This document shows positions 1 through 7,815 of a stretch of DNA of 34,820 bases, in pieces (position 1 is the stretch's first letter; every line of letters begins with the position of its first letter). This stretch comes from Deltaproteobacteria bacterium. Lineage in GTDB: Bacteria; Desulfobacterota; Binatia; UBA9968. The position numbers were made by a program, and so were the translations under genes. The notes under the pieces are model-generated. The model was not told the origin of the DNA. It made no database searches and worked only from the letters and a program-made list of their open reading frames with translations. Where the stretch lies: positions 1 to 34,820 of the forward strand of contig JACPAM010000269.1 in NCBI GenBank assembly GCA_016180805.1. The letters are read 5' to 3'.

Positions 1-1
1 G

Positions 2-325
2 GTCTTCGTCGAATCGGACATCATGTCCTACCTCGCGCAAGGGAAAAAGATCGAAGACATCCTGGGAGGCGTCCACAGCGCCATCGCCGCCCGCACGATC
101 TCCCTGGTCCGGCGCGTCGGCATCGAGCCGGAGGTCACCTTTACCGGGGGAGTTTCACGTAACCCCGGAATGGTCAAAGCGTTAGAGGAAAAACTGGGGA
201 CGAAGCTCAACGTGAGCCCGGATTCCCATTTCGTCGGCGCGCTGGGGGCGAGCCTTTTTGCCCTCGAGCGCGCGCTCAAAGGGGCGGAGCGGAGACCTCA
301 GGAGAGCGCGCCCGCCCAAGCTTAA
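2..325 (+). CDS. bcrA: Benzoyl-CoA reductase ATPase subunit (BcrA/BadF-like), 3' end only
   Basis: This is the C-terminal part of a BadF/BadG/BcrA/BcrD-family ATPase. The frame is open from base 2, so the gene starts upstream of the window. The visible residues begin [16 protein letters not shown], matching the segment after the second cluster cysteine in this family (the next gene has CAVLAESEIINHVSAGE at the same place). They continue with the family's [10 protein letters not shown] and [16 protein letters not shown] blocks and a [14 protein letters not shown]-terminus. In class I benzoyl-CoA reductase two such subunits (A and D) couple ATP hydrolysis to electron transfer from ferredoxin to the ring-reducing BC subunits. 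The A assignment rests on the neighbouring 277-residue D-like gene and on the usual C-B-A-D order. A 2-hydroxyacyl-CoA dehydratase activase is the alternative. Confidence 0.75.
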   Translation, partial: VFVESDIMSYLAQGKKIEDILGGVHSAIAARTISLVRRVGIEPEVTFTGGVSRNPGMVKALEEKLGTKLNVSPDSHFVGALGASLFALERALKGAERRPQESAPAQA

Positions 326-374
326 GATCCGATTCGGCAACTGCGCATGGAACCCGGGGGAAGGGAATAACGAT

Positions 375-1208
375 ATGGTTTTTGTCGCGGGAATCGACGT
401 CGGCGGCAAGTCGACGAAGGTCATTATCCTGGATGATGCGCGAAAAGTGCGCGGTCAGGCGGTGGTCAAGACCCGGCCCGATTTTCCCGCGCTCGCGCGG
501 GAGGCGCTCGACATCGCCTTAAAGCAGGCCGGACTGAAAGCATCGGATTTGAGCTACATCGCCACGACCGGGTTCGGCCGCTACAACGTGCCCTTCCGTG
601 ACAACCAGATTACGGAAATCACGTGCGTGGCTCGCGGCGCCGCCTTCCTGTTTCCGAAAACCCATTCGGTCCTCGACATCGGCGCGCAGAGCACGCGCGC
701 CGTCCGCGTGGCCGAGGACGGCAAAGTGCGCGACTTCCGCACCAACGACAAGTGCGCGGCGGGCGCCGGAGGCTTCGTCGAACGGGCGGCTAAATACCTG
801 GAGGTCAATATCGACGATGTCGGGGAACTGTCCGTACAGGCCGATAAGCCGCAGACGATCAGCAGCGTCTGCGCGGTGCTGGCGGAATCGGAGATCATCA
901 ATCATGTCTCCGCCGGCGAAAGCGTGCAAAACATCCTTCGCGGCGTCCACAACTCTTTGGCCTCGCGGGCGATGGCGCTCATGAAGCGCGCCGGCCTCGA
1001 GGATGAGATCACGTTCGCCGGGGGCGTGGCGCGCCAGAAGGGGATGGTCCAGGCCCTCGAACAGGCGCTCAAGCGGAAGGTCAACGTCAGCGCGGAGCCG
1101 GAGATGATCGGGGCTTTGGGCGCGGCGCTGTTAGGGCTGCGCCGGCTCGAAAAAATCCGCCACGACGGGCACGAAGCGGCAACGAAAGAAGAGCCGAGAG
1201 TAGCCTAG
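375..1208 (+). CDS. bcrD: Benzoyl-CoA reductase ATPase subunit D (BcrD/BadG-like)
   Basis: A 277-residue ATPase of the BadF/BadG/BcrA/BcrD family (ASKHA fold). The phosphate-binding loop GIDVGGKSTK lies at residues 6-15. The two cysteines expected to hold a [4Fe-4S] cluster at the subunit interface are visible: C127 in KCAAGAGGF and C166 in SVCAVLAESE. The length is close to BcrD of Thauera (about 280 residues, from memory). The ATG at 375 is preferred over an upstream in-frame ATG at 258 because it has a GGGGGAAGGG Shine-Dalgarno-like run just before it and because the protein then starts at the nucleotide-binding motif; the upstream start would also overlap the preceding gene. Only 49 bp separate it from the preceding ATPase gene, consistent with one operon. 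Known role of the family: ATP-driven electron activation for ring reduction. Confidence 0.8.
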   Translation: MVFVAGIDVGGKSTKVIILDDARKVRGQAVVKTRPDFPALAREALDIALKQAGLKASDLSYIATTGFGRYNVPFRDNQITEITCVARGAAFLFPKTHSVLDIGAQSTRAVRVAEDGKVRDFRTNDKCAAGAGGFVERAAKYLEVNIDDVGELSVQADKPQTISSVCAVLAESEIINHVSAGESVQNILRGVHNSLASRAMALMKRAGLEDEITFAGGVARQKGMVQALEQALKRKVNVSAEPEMIGALGAALLGLRRLEKIRHDGHEAATKEEPRVA

Positions 1209-1217
1209 AACGCAAAA

Positions 1218-1388
1218 CGTTCAAACAGTTCAAATCGTTTGAATGGTTCGAAACGTCTTGAACAACTGGGATTTCTGGAACGACTCGAACGATTGGGACG
1301 GCTGGAACGTTTCAAACCATTCATCCGGAATGAACGGCTGGAACGGCTTAAACGACTTGAACGATTCAAACGATTTGAACGTCGCAAA
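1218..1388 (+). repeat. 9-bp-period minisatellite, 19 units
   Basis: The 171 bases between bcrD and the badH-like gene divide exactly into 19 consecutive 9-mers. Most fit CGNYTNGAA or CGNTTCAAA; examples are cgttcaaac, cgtttgaat, cggctggaa (twice), cgacttgaa, cgattcaaa and cgatttgaa. The period is kept without a single-base slip, although individual units differ. Because 9 is a multiple of three, both strands read as tripeptide-like repeats, which creates a spurious arginine/serine/phenylalanine-rich minus-strand frame. The array ends 23 bp before the next start codon, just upstream of its GGAGGAG ribosome-binding site. The same 9-bp period recurs at 20623-20658. Confidence 0.85.
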
Positions 1389-1411
1389 CTAAGATTACCG
1401 GAGGAGACCCT

Positions 1412-2173
1412 ATGAAGCTCGACGGGAAAACGGCACTGGTGGCGGGCGGCGGCCGCGGGATCGGGCGGGCCGTGGTGCTGGCGCTCGCGCGCGCGGGAGC
1501 GCAGGTCGCCATCGCGGATATCCTGAAAGACAACGCAGAGGCGGTACGGGACGAGATTCAGCAGATGGGGCAAAAGGCGCTCGCTTTGCGGGTCGATCTC
1601 ACGAAGCGGGCGGAGGTGGAAAACAGCGTCCAGGAGGCCATCAGTCGTTTCGGCAGCCTCGATATTCTGGTCAACAGCGCGGGCTGGGACCGGCTCGAGC
1701 CGTTCATCGAGAGCAACGAGGAGACCTGGGAGAAAATTTTAGCCGTCAACTTCAAATCGGTCTTGCATACCACGAAGGCCGTTCTGCCACACATGATTTC
1801 GCGCGGCCGGGGGAAAATCATCAACATCGGCTCCGATGCCGGCCGGGTGGGATCGACCTGGGAGGCGGTTTATGCCGGCGCGAAGGGTGCGGTCATCGCC
1901 TTCTCCAAGACCATCGCCCGTGAGGTGGCAAGGCACAAGATCAACGTCAATGTGGTCTGTCCGGGTCTCACGGACACACCGCTGCTCGAAGCCATCCAGT
2001 CTCGGTCCGCCGAAACCGGGCGGTTGATCGAGGCCATCACTAAGGCGACCCCATTTCGGCGTGTGGCGCAACCGGAGGAGATCGCCGAGGCCGTCGTCTT
2101 TTTCGCTTCGCCAGCGGCTGATTTCATCACGGGACAGACCCTCAGCGTGAGCGGCGGGCTCACGATGGTGTAG
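1412..2173 (+). CDS. badH: 2-hydroxycyclohexanecarboxyl-CoA dehydrogenase-like SDR (BadH-like)
   Basis: A 253-residue classical short-chain dehydrogenase. Visible motifs are the NAD(P)-binding GGGRGIG (residues 12-18), the NSAG segment with LVNSAGWDRLEPF, the catalytic serine in INIGSDAGRVGS, the YxxxK pair in EAVYAGAKGAVIAFSK, and a C-terminal ITGQTLSVSGGLTM. The GWD, SDAxRVGS and VNVVCPGxTDTxLL stretches match BadH of Rhodopseudomonas palustris as I recall it. BadH oxidises 2-hydroxycyclohexanecarboxyl-CoA to the 2-keto compound during ring beta-oxidation after benzoyl-CoA reduction. Its position directly after bcrD supports that role. The ATG at 1412 is preceded by a strong GGAGGAG site. 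Another SDR function, such as FabG-like 3-ketoacyl reduction, cannot be excluded. Confidence 0.75.
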   Translation: MKLDGKTALVAGGGRGIGRAVVLALARAGAQVAIADILKDNAEAVRDEIQQMGQKALALRVDLTKRAEVENSVQEAISRFGSLDILVNSAGWDRLEPFIESNEETWEKILAVNFKSVLHTTKAVLPHMISRGRGKIINIGSDAGRVGSTWEAVYAGAKGAVIAFSKTIAREVARHKINVNVVCPGLTDTPLLEAIQSRSAETGRLIEAITKATPFRRVAQPEEIAEAVVFFASPAADFITGQTLSVSGGLTMV

Positions 2174-2174
2174 A

Positions 2175-2274
2175 CCCTCACCCTAACCCTCTCCCTCAAG
2201 GGCGAGGGAATTCGTCTTCCTGATTGAGGGAGCCGATCTCACCCTCTACCACTGGCAGAGGGCAAGGGTGAGGG
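2175..2274. repeat. Imperfect long inverted repeat (CCCTCACCCT type)
   Basis: An 18-base left arm at 2175-2192 (ccctcaccctaaccctct) faces a right arm at 2257-2274 (agagggcaagggtgaggg), matching at 16 of 18 positions. They enclose about 64 bases with further CCCTC/GAGGG runs. It fills most of the gap between the badH-like gene and the Fe-S subunit gene. Repeats of this sequence type are, from memory, common in intergenic regions of environmental genomes. It could fold in the transcript as a large hairpin and act as a terminator or RNA-stabilising element, but no U-tract follows. Confidence 0.7.
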
Positions 2275-2301
2275 AAAAGGGACCGGAGTAAATAGCGACT
2301 T

Positions 2302-2982
2302 ATGAACGACGCCAAAAGGATTACCGCGAAAGGTTCCCAAGACAGTCCAGACCGGGCGCAGCTCCTTTCCGCTCTCAGCCGGCACAAAGAATACCTGGTC
2401 AGCGGCCAGCTTGTGACCATGAGCGATCGGGAGCTGAGTCCTGAAAAAACGGCGGGCAACAAAGAGAAGGTCGGAGCGAAACACCATCCAGCCGCCCCGC
2501 AAACTCTCACCCTTGAGGAGGTCGCCCGGGAGTCTCCTGAAGGCATCGATCTCCCGAAGGTGTTGAGCGAGATGGCGGATGTCGGCCCACAGGCACGACT
2601 CTTTCTCGTGCGCAGCGAAGGAAAGGTCGCGCGCGCTGAAGTCTTTGAGGATCCCCGGGTCTGCACGGAGATCCACCGGGGAGCGGTGGTCGAAAACCTC
2701 AAAGAAAAACCCGTGGACGTGAGCGGATGGCGCACCCACGAGTTTTTCATCGACACCAAAGGGTGCCTGGGTGAGGAGTGCGGCCGATGCGCGATCGTGT
2801 GCCCCGAAAACGCCATCCACCTGATGGGCCGAGGCGCAGGCAGCTTTCACGAGATCGACCCCTTGGCCTGTAAGGGCTGCTTCATCTGCTGGGTGGAATG
2901 TGTGCGGACCGCCGCCGACTGCATCCTGGTCGACGGCAAAACCTTTGACCCCGCCATGCGGGCAAAGCACTTTGGTGAATGA
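2302..2982 (+). CDS. 2-oxoacid:ferredoxin oxidoreductase iron-sulfur (delta) subunit
   Basis: A 226-residue protein whose C-terminal half carries two [4Fe-4S] binding sites of the PorD/PadF type: CLGEECGRCAIVCPENAI and CKGCFICWVECVRTAADC. The first site is C-x4-C-x2-C-x3-C rather than the usual C-x2-C start. The N-terminal 100 residues are polar and resemble nothing I recognise, so the protein is longer than a typical delta subunit (about 100 residues). Its stop codon overlaps the next start in an ATGA arrangement at 2979, which ties it translationally to the alpha-gamma subunit. It would pass electrons from the thiamine-bound intermediate to ferredoxin. The ribosome-binding site is weak (GGAG about 14 bases upstream), so a later start is possible. 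Confidence 0.75.
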   Translation: MNDAKRITAKGSQDSPDRAQLLSALSRHKEYLVSGQLVTMSDRELSPEKTAGNKEKVGAKHHPAAPQTLTLEEVARESPEGIDLPKVLSEMADVGPQARLFLVRSEGKVARAEVFEDPRVCTEIHRGAVVENLKEKPVDVSGWRTHEFFIDTKGCLGEECGRCAIVCPENAIHLMGRGAGSFHEIDPLACKGCFICWVECVRTAADCILVDGKTFDPAMRAKHFGE

Positions 2983-5000
2983 ACGTCTTAATCAGAGGGA
3001 GGTTTGCGGTTGTGGCAACGGTTCTATCGGGGAATAGCGCGGCAGCCTGGGGATTCAGGCTTTCACGGGTTCAATGCTACCCATATTATCCCATCACCCC
3101 ATCTACATCGTGTTCCGAACAGATCTCCCGTTGGGTGAACGACGGCGCCATGGATACGGTCACCATCAATGCCGAATCAGAGCACAGCGCCGCCAGCCAG
3201 ATCATCGCCGCCGGCAAAAGCGTCCGCGCCGGAACCGCAACCTCCTCGAAGGGCCTCCTCTACATGATCGAGGTGCTGGAGAACGCAGCCGGAGCATCCA
3301 TCCCGTGCGGCCTCTTTATCGGCAACCGGGCAACCGGCGCCCCGATCAACATCTGGGGCGACCACTCCGACGCCTATGCCATGCGCGACAGCGGGGTCAT
3401 CCAACTTTTCGCCGCCGACGCCCAGGAGGCTCTCGACAATGTCATCCAGGGATACCGCATCGCCGAGGATTTGAGCGTGAGATTGCCGTTTGCCGTCAAC
3501 CTAAGGGGCTTCACCGGAACCCACGCTTACGAAGGGGTCGAGATTCCCGAGCCAGCAGACGTGGATGGGTATCTTTTCCCGTTTGTTCCGCTCTACCCTC
3601 TGTTCGCAACGGAGAAGCCGGTGACTTACGGCGCCATGCTGTCCGGAAACTTTTATCGCAGACATAAAAGGAACCAGATGGCGGCGATCAGTAACGTGCC
3701 TGAAATCGTGCTCAAGGCAGGAAGAGAATTTGGCGAACGGTTTGGACGTCCCTACGGGCTCTTCGAATGGGTGGGGGATGAGAAGGCTCAACTCGTCATT
3801 GCCCTCATGGGGGAATCTGCGAGCGCCGGCGAGGCCGTGACCCACCACCTGCAAGGCAAAAAGGGAATCCCTGGCGTCGCCCTGCTCAAGCTCCGCCTCT
3901 TTTCCCCCTTTCCCGCCCGTGAGATCGCTCGGGCGCTGGCCAAAGCCGGCACCAAGGCGCTGGTGGTTTTCGAAGAGGGACTCCACCACGGAGCTGTCTT
4001 CCCCCCTCTTGCCCAGCGGATCGCCACTGCGATCCACCTCCACCTGGGAGCTGACGCTCCCAAAGTCGCGAGCGTCATCGGCGGGCTGGGGGGAAGCGAG
4101 GTTAGGCAACAGCACTTCCAGCTCATGTTCAACCTTGCCGACAACCTTGCCGAGGGGCGTCCCTACCGCACGGAACCCTACTGGCTTGATATCGAGGAAG
4201 ACCCGATATTCGCTGAGAGCGAAAAGGAAGTGGCGCCAGCGCTGTGGAAAAAATGGGGAGAGGTGTGGAAAAGGCAGGCCCGTAAAGAGCAATACTTCCG
4301 TCCTCTGCCCAAAGACACAGAAGAGATCCGGATCTACAGCCGAGCCGGACAAGGGGCGATCACTTCTGCGGTGGGTTTTACCGGCGCCGGGATTCAGTGC
4401 GGGCACCAGCTTCTCACGGTCCCAGCCTTCGGCTCCGAGCGGCGAGGAGCGATCATCACCACCGACACCCTGGTCAACGAGCGCGGCAAACGAAAGATCC
4501 GCTCTTTTAACCGCGCCTGGGACGTCGTCATCTTGTACGATGACACCATACTTTCTTCCCCCGCGCATAACGTCCTGGAAGGGCTGAAAGAGGGCGGAGT
4601 CCTCTTGGTCAATACCTCGCGGCTGAGAAGCGCAAAGATACGCGAAATCCTCGGCGCGAGCGAGTCTCGGGTCCGCGTCTTCACCGTGCCCGCAAGCGAG
4701 GTCGCTCAGGGGCTGGGTCTTTCCCATCTCAACATGGCCATGCTTGGCGCGCTGCATCGGGTTTACGAGAAGATCCCGTTTGAAAAGGCCCTTACTTATT
4801 ACGAGAAGCACGTTCCCAGGCCGCGCGAGGCCAGCTTGGAGGCGATCCAGCAGGGGTTTCAGCAGACTGCGGATCGCCAGGCCGCGAGCGCCAAAAAAGA
4901 GCGTCGCTTCGTCGTAAGCAACGATTTTCTGGATTGGCGACCGCAGGATCACTCGCTTGATCTATGGCCCTCCGCATTGGAAGAAATACAGCTCGGATGA
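2979..5000 (+). CDS. 2-oxoacid:ferredoxin oxidoreductase alpha-gamma fusion; candidate phenylglyoxylate oxidoreductase
   Basis: A 673-residue fusion. Residues about 15-235 are the pyruvate:ferredoxin oxidoreductase alpha core domain, with YYPITPSTSCSEQ and SEHSAASQIIAAG. Residues about 265-370 are the transketolase-C-like domain II. Residues about 440-630 are the gamma domain, starting RIYSRAGQGAITSAVGFTGAGI and including VPAFGSERRGA. The order alpha then gamma is the reverse of the KorA-type protein encoded at 6049. Together with the Fe-S and beta genes it makes a complete CoA-dependent 2-oxoacid oxidoreductase. The substrate is not readable from sequence. The neighbouring PadBCD-like genes make phenylglyoxylate (yielding benzoyl-CoA and CO2) the best guess. 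Pyruvate is the main alternative. Confidence 0.8.
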   Translation: MNVLIRGRFAVVATVLSGNSAAAWGFRLSRVQCYPYYPITPSTSCSEQISRWVNDGAMDTVTINAESEHSAASQIIAAGKSVRAGTATSSKGLLYMIEVLENAAGASIPCGLFIGNRATGAPINIWGDHSDAYAMRDSGVIQLFAADAQEALDNVIQGYRIAEDLSVRLPFAVNLRGFTGTHAYEGVEIPEPADVDGYLFPFVPLYPLFATEKPVTYGAMLSGNFYRRHKRNQMAAISNVPEIVLKAGREFGERFGRPYGLFEWVGDEKAQLVIALMGESASAGEAVTHHLQGKKGIPGVALLKLRLFSPFPAREIARALAKAGTKALVVFEEGLHHGAVFPPLAQRIATAIHLHLGADAPKVASVIGGLGGSEVRQQHFQLMFNLADNLAEGRPYRTEPYWLDIEEDPIFAESEKEVAPALWKKWGEVWKRQARKEQYFRPLPKDTEEIRIYSRAGQGAITSAVGFTGAGIQCGHQLLTVPAFGSERRGAIITTDTLVNERGKRKIRSFNRAWDVVILYDDTILSSPAHNVLEGLKEGGVLLVNTSRLRSAKIREILGASESRVRVFTVPASEVAQGLGLSHLNMAMLGALHRVYEKIPFEKALTYYEKHVPRPREASLEAIQQGFQQTADRQAASAKKERRFVVSNDFLDWRPQDHSLDLWPSALEEIQLG

Positions 5001-5009
5001 GGTTTCACC

Positions 5010-6059
5010 ATGTATAACGTCCTCTACAACCGCCATATCGGTCCCAGCCCCCATAGTTTTTTGCTACCCGAGCCGGTCGTCGACGTCGGGGACTACGGAG
5101 CCATCCTGACCACCGGTCTGACCTCGGGCCACCAGGGATGCACCGGCTGCGGCATGGTGAGCGGCACAAACCAGGTCCTCAGGGCCTTGAAGCTCACCGG
5201 AAAACACGTGGTAGCGAGCATCGGGACCGGATGCAACGAGGTGATCACGACGCAGAATACTTCCTGCTGGGGAGATGTTTCGGTCGATCACAACAACTTC
5301 CCCAACACGGGCGCGACGCTGAGCGGCAACATCGCCGCCCTTAACGCCCTGGCGCGCGCGGGAGCGCTCTCCAAGGACGCCTTCGTCAACGTCGGCATGG
5401 CGGGGGACGGCGGCACCTATGATATCGGGCTCCAGGCGCTGCTCACCTGGATCGCTCGCGGTGAGGACGGGATTTACGTCTGCCTCAACAACCAGGCGTA
5501 CATGAACACGGGAATCCAGGGCTCCGGGGCGACGCCCTACGGAACCCACACGACGACTACCCCTTTCGGCAAAGTGATTCGGGGGAACCAGCGCACTCCC
5601 CAATACCTTCCCGACCTAGCTCTCGCAGCCGGGGCCTCCTATGTGGCCACGGCCTGCCCCGTCCGGCATCGGGACCTGATGATCAAGGTGCAAAAGGCCG
5701 CCGCCATCGAGGGACCGTGCGTGGTGGAGATCTATTCGGTCTGCCCGGAGGGATGGAAAAGCGAGACCGACGTCTTTCATGAGATCACGGAGCTGGCGCT
5801 GCAGACGCGCTCCTGGGTTCTGTTCGAAGCGGAACGAGACCGAAAGTCCAACACGGTCCTGTTCACCCTCAACCACGTTCCCCAAGAGTATGTTGGCGTC
5901 ATGGAATATCTTAAGCTGCAAGAAAGATTTTCCGGCATGACGGAGTTTTCCGAAATGGTCGAGAGAGCCCAGGAGATTATCGAGTCGAGGTGGTCTTTCT
6001 GGAAACCCGTGCTCGAGGCCAACGGCATAAACGGAGGGGATAGAGCCCATGACTTATGA
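5010..6059 (+). CDS. 2-oxoacid:ferredoxin oxidoreductase beta subunit (thiamine diphosphate-binding)
   Basis: A 349-residue beta subunit. The cluster-binding HQGCTGCGMVSGTNQVLRAL, the GTGCNEVI cysteine, and the thiamine diphosphate motif MAGDGGTYDIGLQALL followed by VCLNNQAYMNTGIQGSGATPYG are all visible. It starts 9 bases after the alpha-gamma gene. Its last 11 bases overlap the start of the korA-like gene at 6049, so the two oxidoreductases are transcribed together. It decarboxylates the 2-oxoacid on thiamine diphosphate. As with the alpha-gamma subunit, the phenylglyoxylate assignment is contextual. Confidence 0.85.
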   Translation: MYNVLYNRHIGPSPHSFLLPEPVVDVGDYGAILTTGLTSGHQGCTGCGMVSGTNQVLRALKLTGKHVVASIGTGCNEVITTQNTSCWGDVSVDHNNFPNTGATLSGNIAALNALARAGALSKDAFVNVGMAGDGGTYDIGLQALLTWIARGEDGIYVCLNNQAYMNTGIQGSGATPYGTHTTTTPFGKVIRGNQRTPQYLPDLALAAGASYVATACPVRHRDLMIKVQKAAAIEGPCVVEIYSVCPEGWKSETDVFHEITELALQTRSWVLFEAERDRKSNTVLFTLNHVPQEYVGVMEYLKLQERFSGMTEFSEMVERAQEIIESRWSFWKPVLEANGINGGDRAHDL

Positions 6060-7815
6060 CTTCACGTTGCGCGTCGCGGGAGAGTCGGGCGAAGGCGTGA
6101 TCACGATCGGCGAGACGATCGCCAGGATCGCGGCCCGCGAAGGAGTTCACCTGGCCACCTTTCGCACTTTCCCGGCGGAGATCAAAGGCGGACCCTGCAT
6201 GATTCAGATCCGGCTAAGCGATCGAAAGGTTGCCTACCACGGAGAGAAGGTAGACTGCCTGGTAACTCTGAATCAACAGGCCCTTGATGAAAACCTCGCG
6301 GACTTGAGGGAGGAAGGGATCCTCCTGTGCGAGGCGGAATGCGATGTGCCCATGGAGCCGTCATCGCGCACGGCCTACCAACTCCCGTTCGAGCGGCTGG
6401 CGGTGCGAGAGATCGGAAGCCGTATCAGCAAAAATATCGTCGTGCTTGGCGCCCTGGCTCACTTGCTCAAAATTCCAAAAAACCGGATCGAGGAGTTTCT
6501 CGCGGAGAAATTTGCCCGCAAGGGCCAGGCTATTCTGGAGCACAACCGCAAAGCCCTTGAAACCGGAATGCGCGTTGCGGAAGTGAAGATCAGCGCCAAG
6601 AACCCTTTCAAGTTCCCCAAAGGGGCGGGCCAGCGAAGAATGCTCATGACCGGCAACGAGGCCATCGCTCTTGGCGCCACCATGGCCGGCATGCGCTACT
6701 TCTTCGGTTATCCCATCACCCCGGCCTCAGAAATCATGGAGTGGCTGGCGCTTCACTTGCCCGCGGTGGGAGGAAAGGTGCTCCAGACCGAAGACGAGAT
6801 ATCTGCCATCTGCGGCGTGGCCGGAGCCTCCTGGGCCGGGGGCAGGGCCATGACCGCGACCTCGGGACCGGGCGTTTCCCTGATGTCAGAAGCCCTTGGC
6901 CTGCTCTCGATGGCGGAGATACCGGCGGTTATCGTCGATTCCCAGAGAGGCGGGCCGAGCACGGGAATGCCCACCAAAACCGAACAGTCCGACCTCCTTC
7001 TCGCCGTTTACGGCTCCCATGGAGACGCTCCCCGGCTAGTGATCGCCCCTACCTCCGTCGAGGACTGCTTGAGTTTGATCGGCCTCACCTTTGATCTTGC
7101 CGAGAAGTACCAGATGCCGGCCATCTTTTTGGTCGACCAGGCCCTCTCCGCGCGCTTGGAAACCGTCGACCCCAACACGGTGAAGCGAGCGCCCGCGGCA
7201 GCCCGCCTATGCGCCGAAGGAAAAGACGGGGGCAACTTCGCCCGTTACCGGTTGAGCGATCTCGCCGTCTCACCCGCAGCCATTCCGGGAACAGAAGGGT
7301 GCGAGCACATGGTCACGGGAATGGAGCACGACGAGTTCGGCAACTTCGCCTGTGACGATGAGACCCACACGGCGATGACCGTGAAGAGGTTTCGCAAGCT
7401 CGCAGCCATTGAAGCCGACCCTCTTAGCCAAGGCCTGTGCAGCTACTTCGGTGATAGCAATGCCGAGATCGGCGTCGTGACCTGGGGCTCCTCGGCCGGA
7501 CCCGTGGAGGAAGCCATCAAGGTCGCCAAAGAGCGGGGGATCTCGGTGCGCGGCATAGTCCCGAAGATTCTCAATCCGCTGCCCCACAAAGAGCTCGCGA
7601 CCTTTTTCCAAAGCGTGAAGAGGATTATTGTTCCCGAGCTCAATTTCGTCGGCCAGCTCGCCTCCCTGCTACGATCGACCTATCGGGTCTCGACCATCAA
7701 CTTGACCAAAATCAAGGGAGTCCCGCTGGAGCCGAGCGAAATCGTCTCGGTGATCCTTGAAACCGCAGCCACCCTAAATGTCAGGAGAGCGTCACGGTAT
7801 GGAACCGCAAGATAG
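6049..7815 (+). CDS. korA: 2-oxoglutarate-type 2-oxoacid:ferredoxin oxidoreductase subunit KorA (gamma-alpha fusion)
   Basis: A 588-residue KorA-type protein. The N-terminal gamma domain (about 1-190) starts TLRVAGESGEGVITIGE and carries TFPAEIKGGPCMIQIR. The alpha domain (about 200-580) contains NEAIALGATMAGMRYFFGYPITPASEIMEWL, TSGPGVSLMSEALGL and QRGGPSTGMPTKTEQSDL. Length and domain order are those of two-subunit 2-oxoglutarate:ferredoxin oxidoreductases. In Thauera, KorAB supplies reduced ferredoxin to benzoyl-CoA reductase, and the same coupling is likely here given the bcr genes upstream. The start at 6049 is inside the preceding gene, with GGAGGGGA ahead of it. Its 3' end overlaps the korB start. 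Confidence 0.85.
   Translation: MTYDFTLRVAGESGEGVITIGETIARIAAREGVHLATFRTFPAEIKGGPCMIQIRLSDRKVAYHGEKVDCLVTLNQQALDENLADLREEGILLCEAECDVPMEPSSRTAYQLPFERLAVREIGSRISKNIVVLGALAHLLKIPKNRIEEFLAEKFARKGQAILEHNRKALETGMRVAEVKISAKNPFKFPKGAGQRRMLMTGNEAIALGATMAGMRYFFGYPITPASEIMEWLALHLPAVGGKVLQTEDEISAICGVAGASWAGGRAMTATSGPGVSLMSEALGLLSMAEIPAVIVDSQRGGPSTGMPTKTEQSDLLLAVYGSHGDAPRLVIAPTSVEDCLSLIGLTFDLAEKYQMPAIFLVDQALSARLETVDPNTVKRAPAAARLCAEGKDGGNFARYRLSDLAVSPAAIPGTEGCEHMVTGMEHDEFGNFACDDETHTAMTVKRFRKLAAIEADPLSQGLCSYFGDSNAEIGVVTWGSSAGPVEEAIKVAKERGISVRGIVPKILNPLPHKELATFFQSVKRIIVPELNFVGQLASLLRSTYRVSTINLTKIKGVPLEPSEIVSVILETAATLNVRRASRYGTAR

Noticed and set aside
1218-1388. CRISPR array
   Set aside because: Units are 9 bases, contiguous, and have no spacers; no cas genes are present.
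1205-1573. Minus-strand frame rich in arginine, serine and phenylalanine over the minisatellite
   Set aside because: The composition is produced by the 9-bp repeat; it extends into the badH-like gene on the other strand and has no ribosome-binding site or family motif.
3501-4952. Long (483-residue) minus-strand frame
   Set aside because: It lies wholly inside the well-supported alpha-gamma subunit gene and shows no recognisable domain; long antisense frames are common at this base composition.
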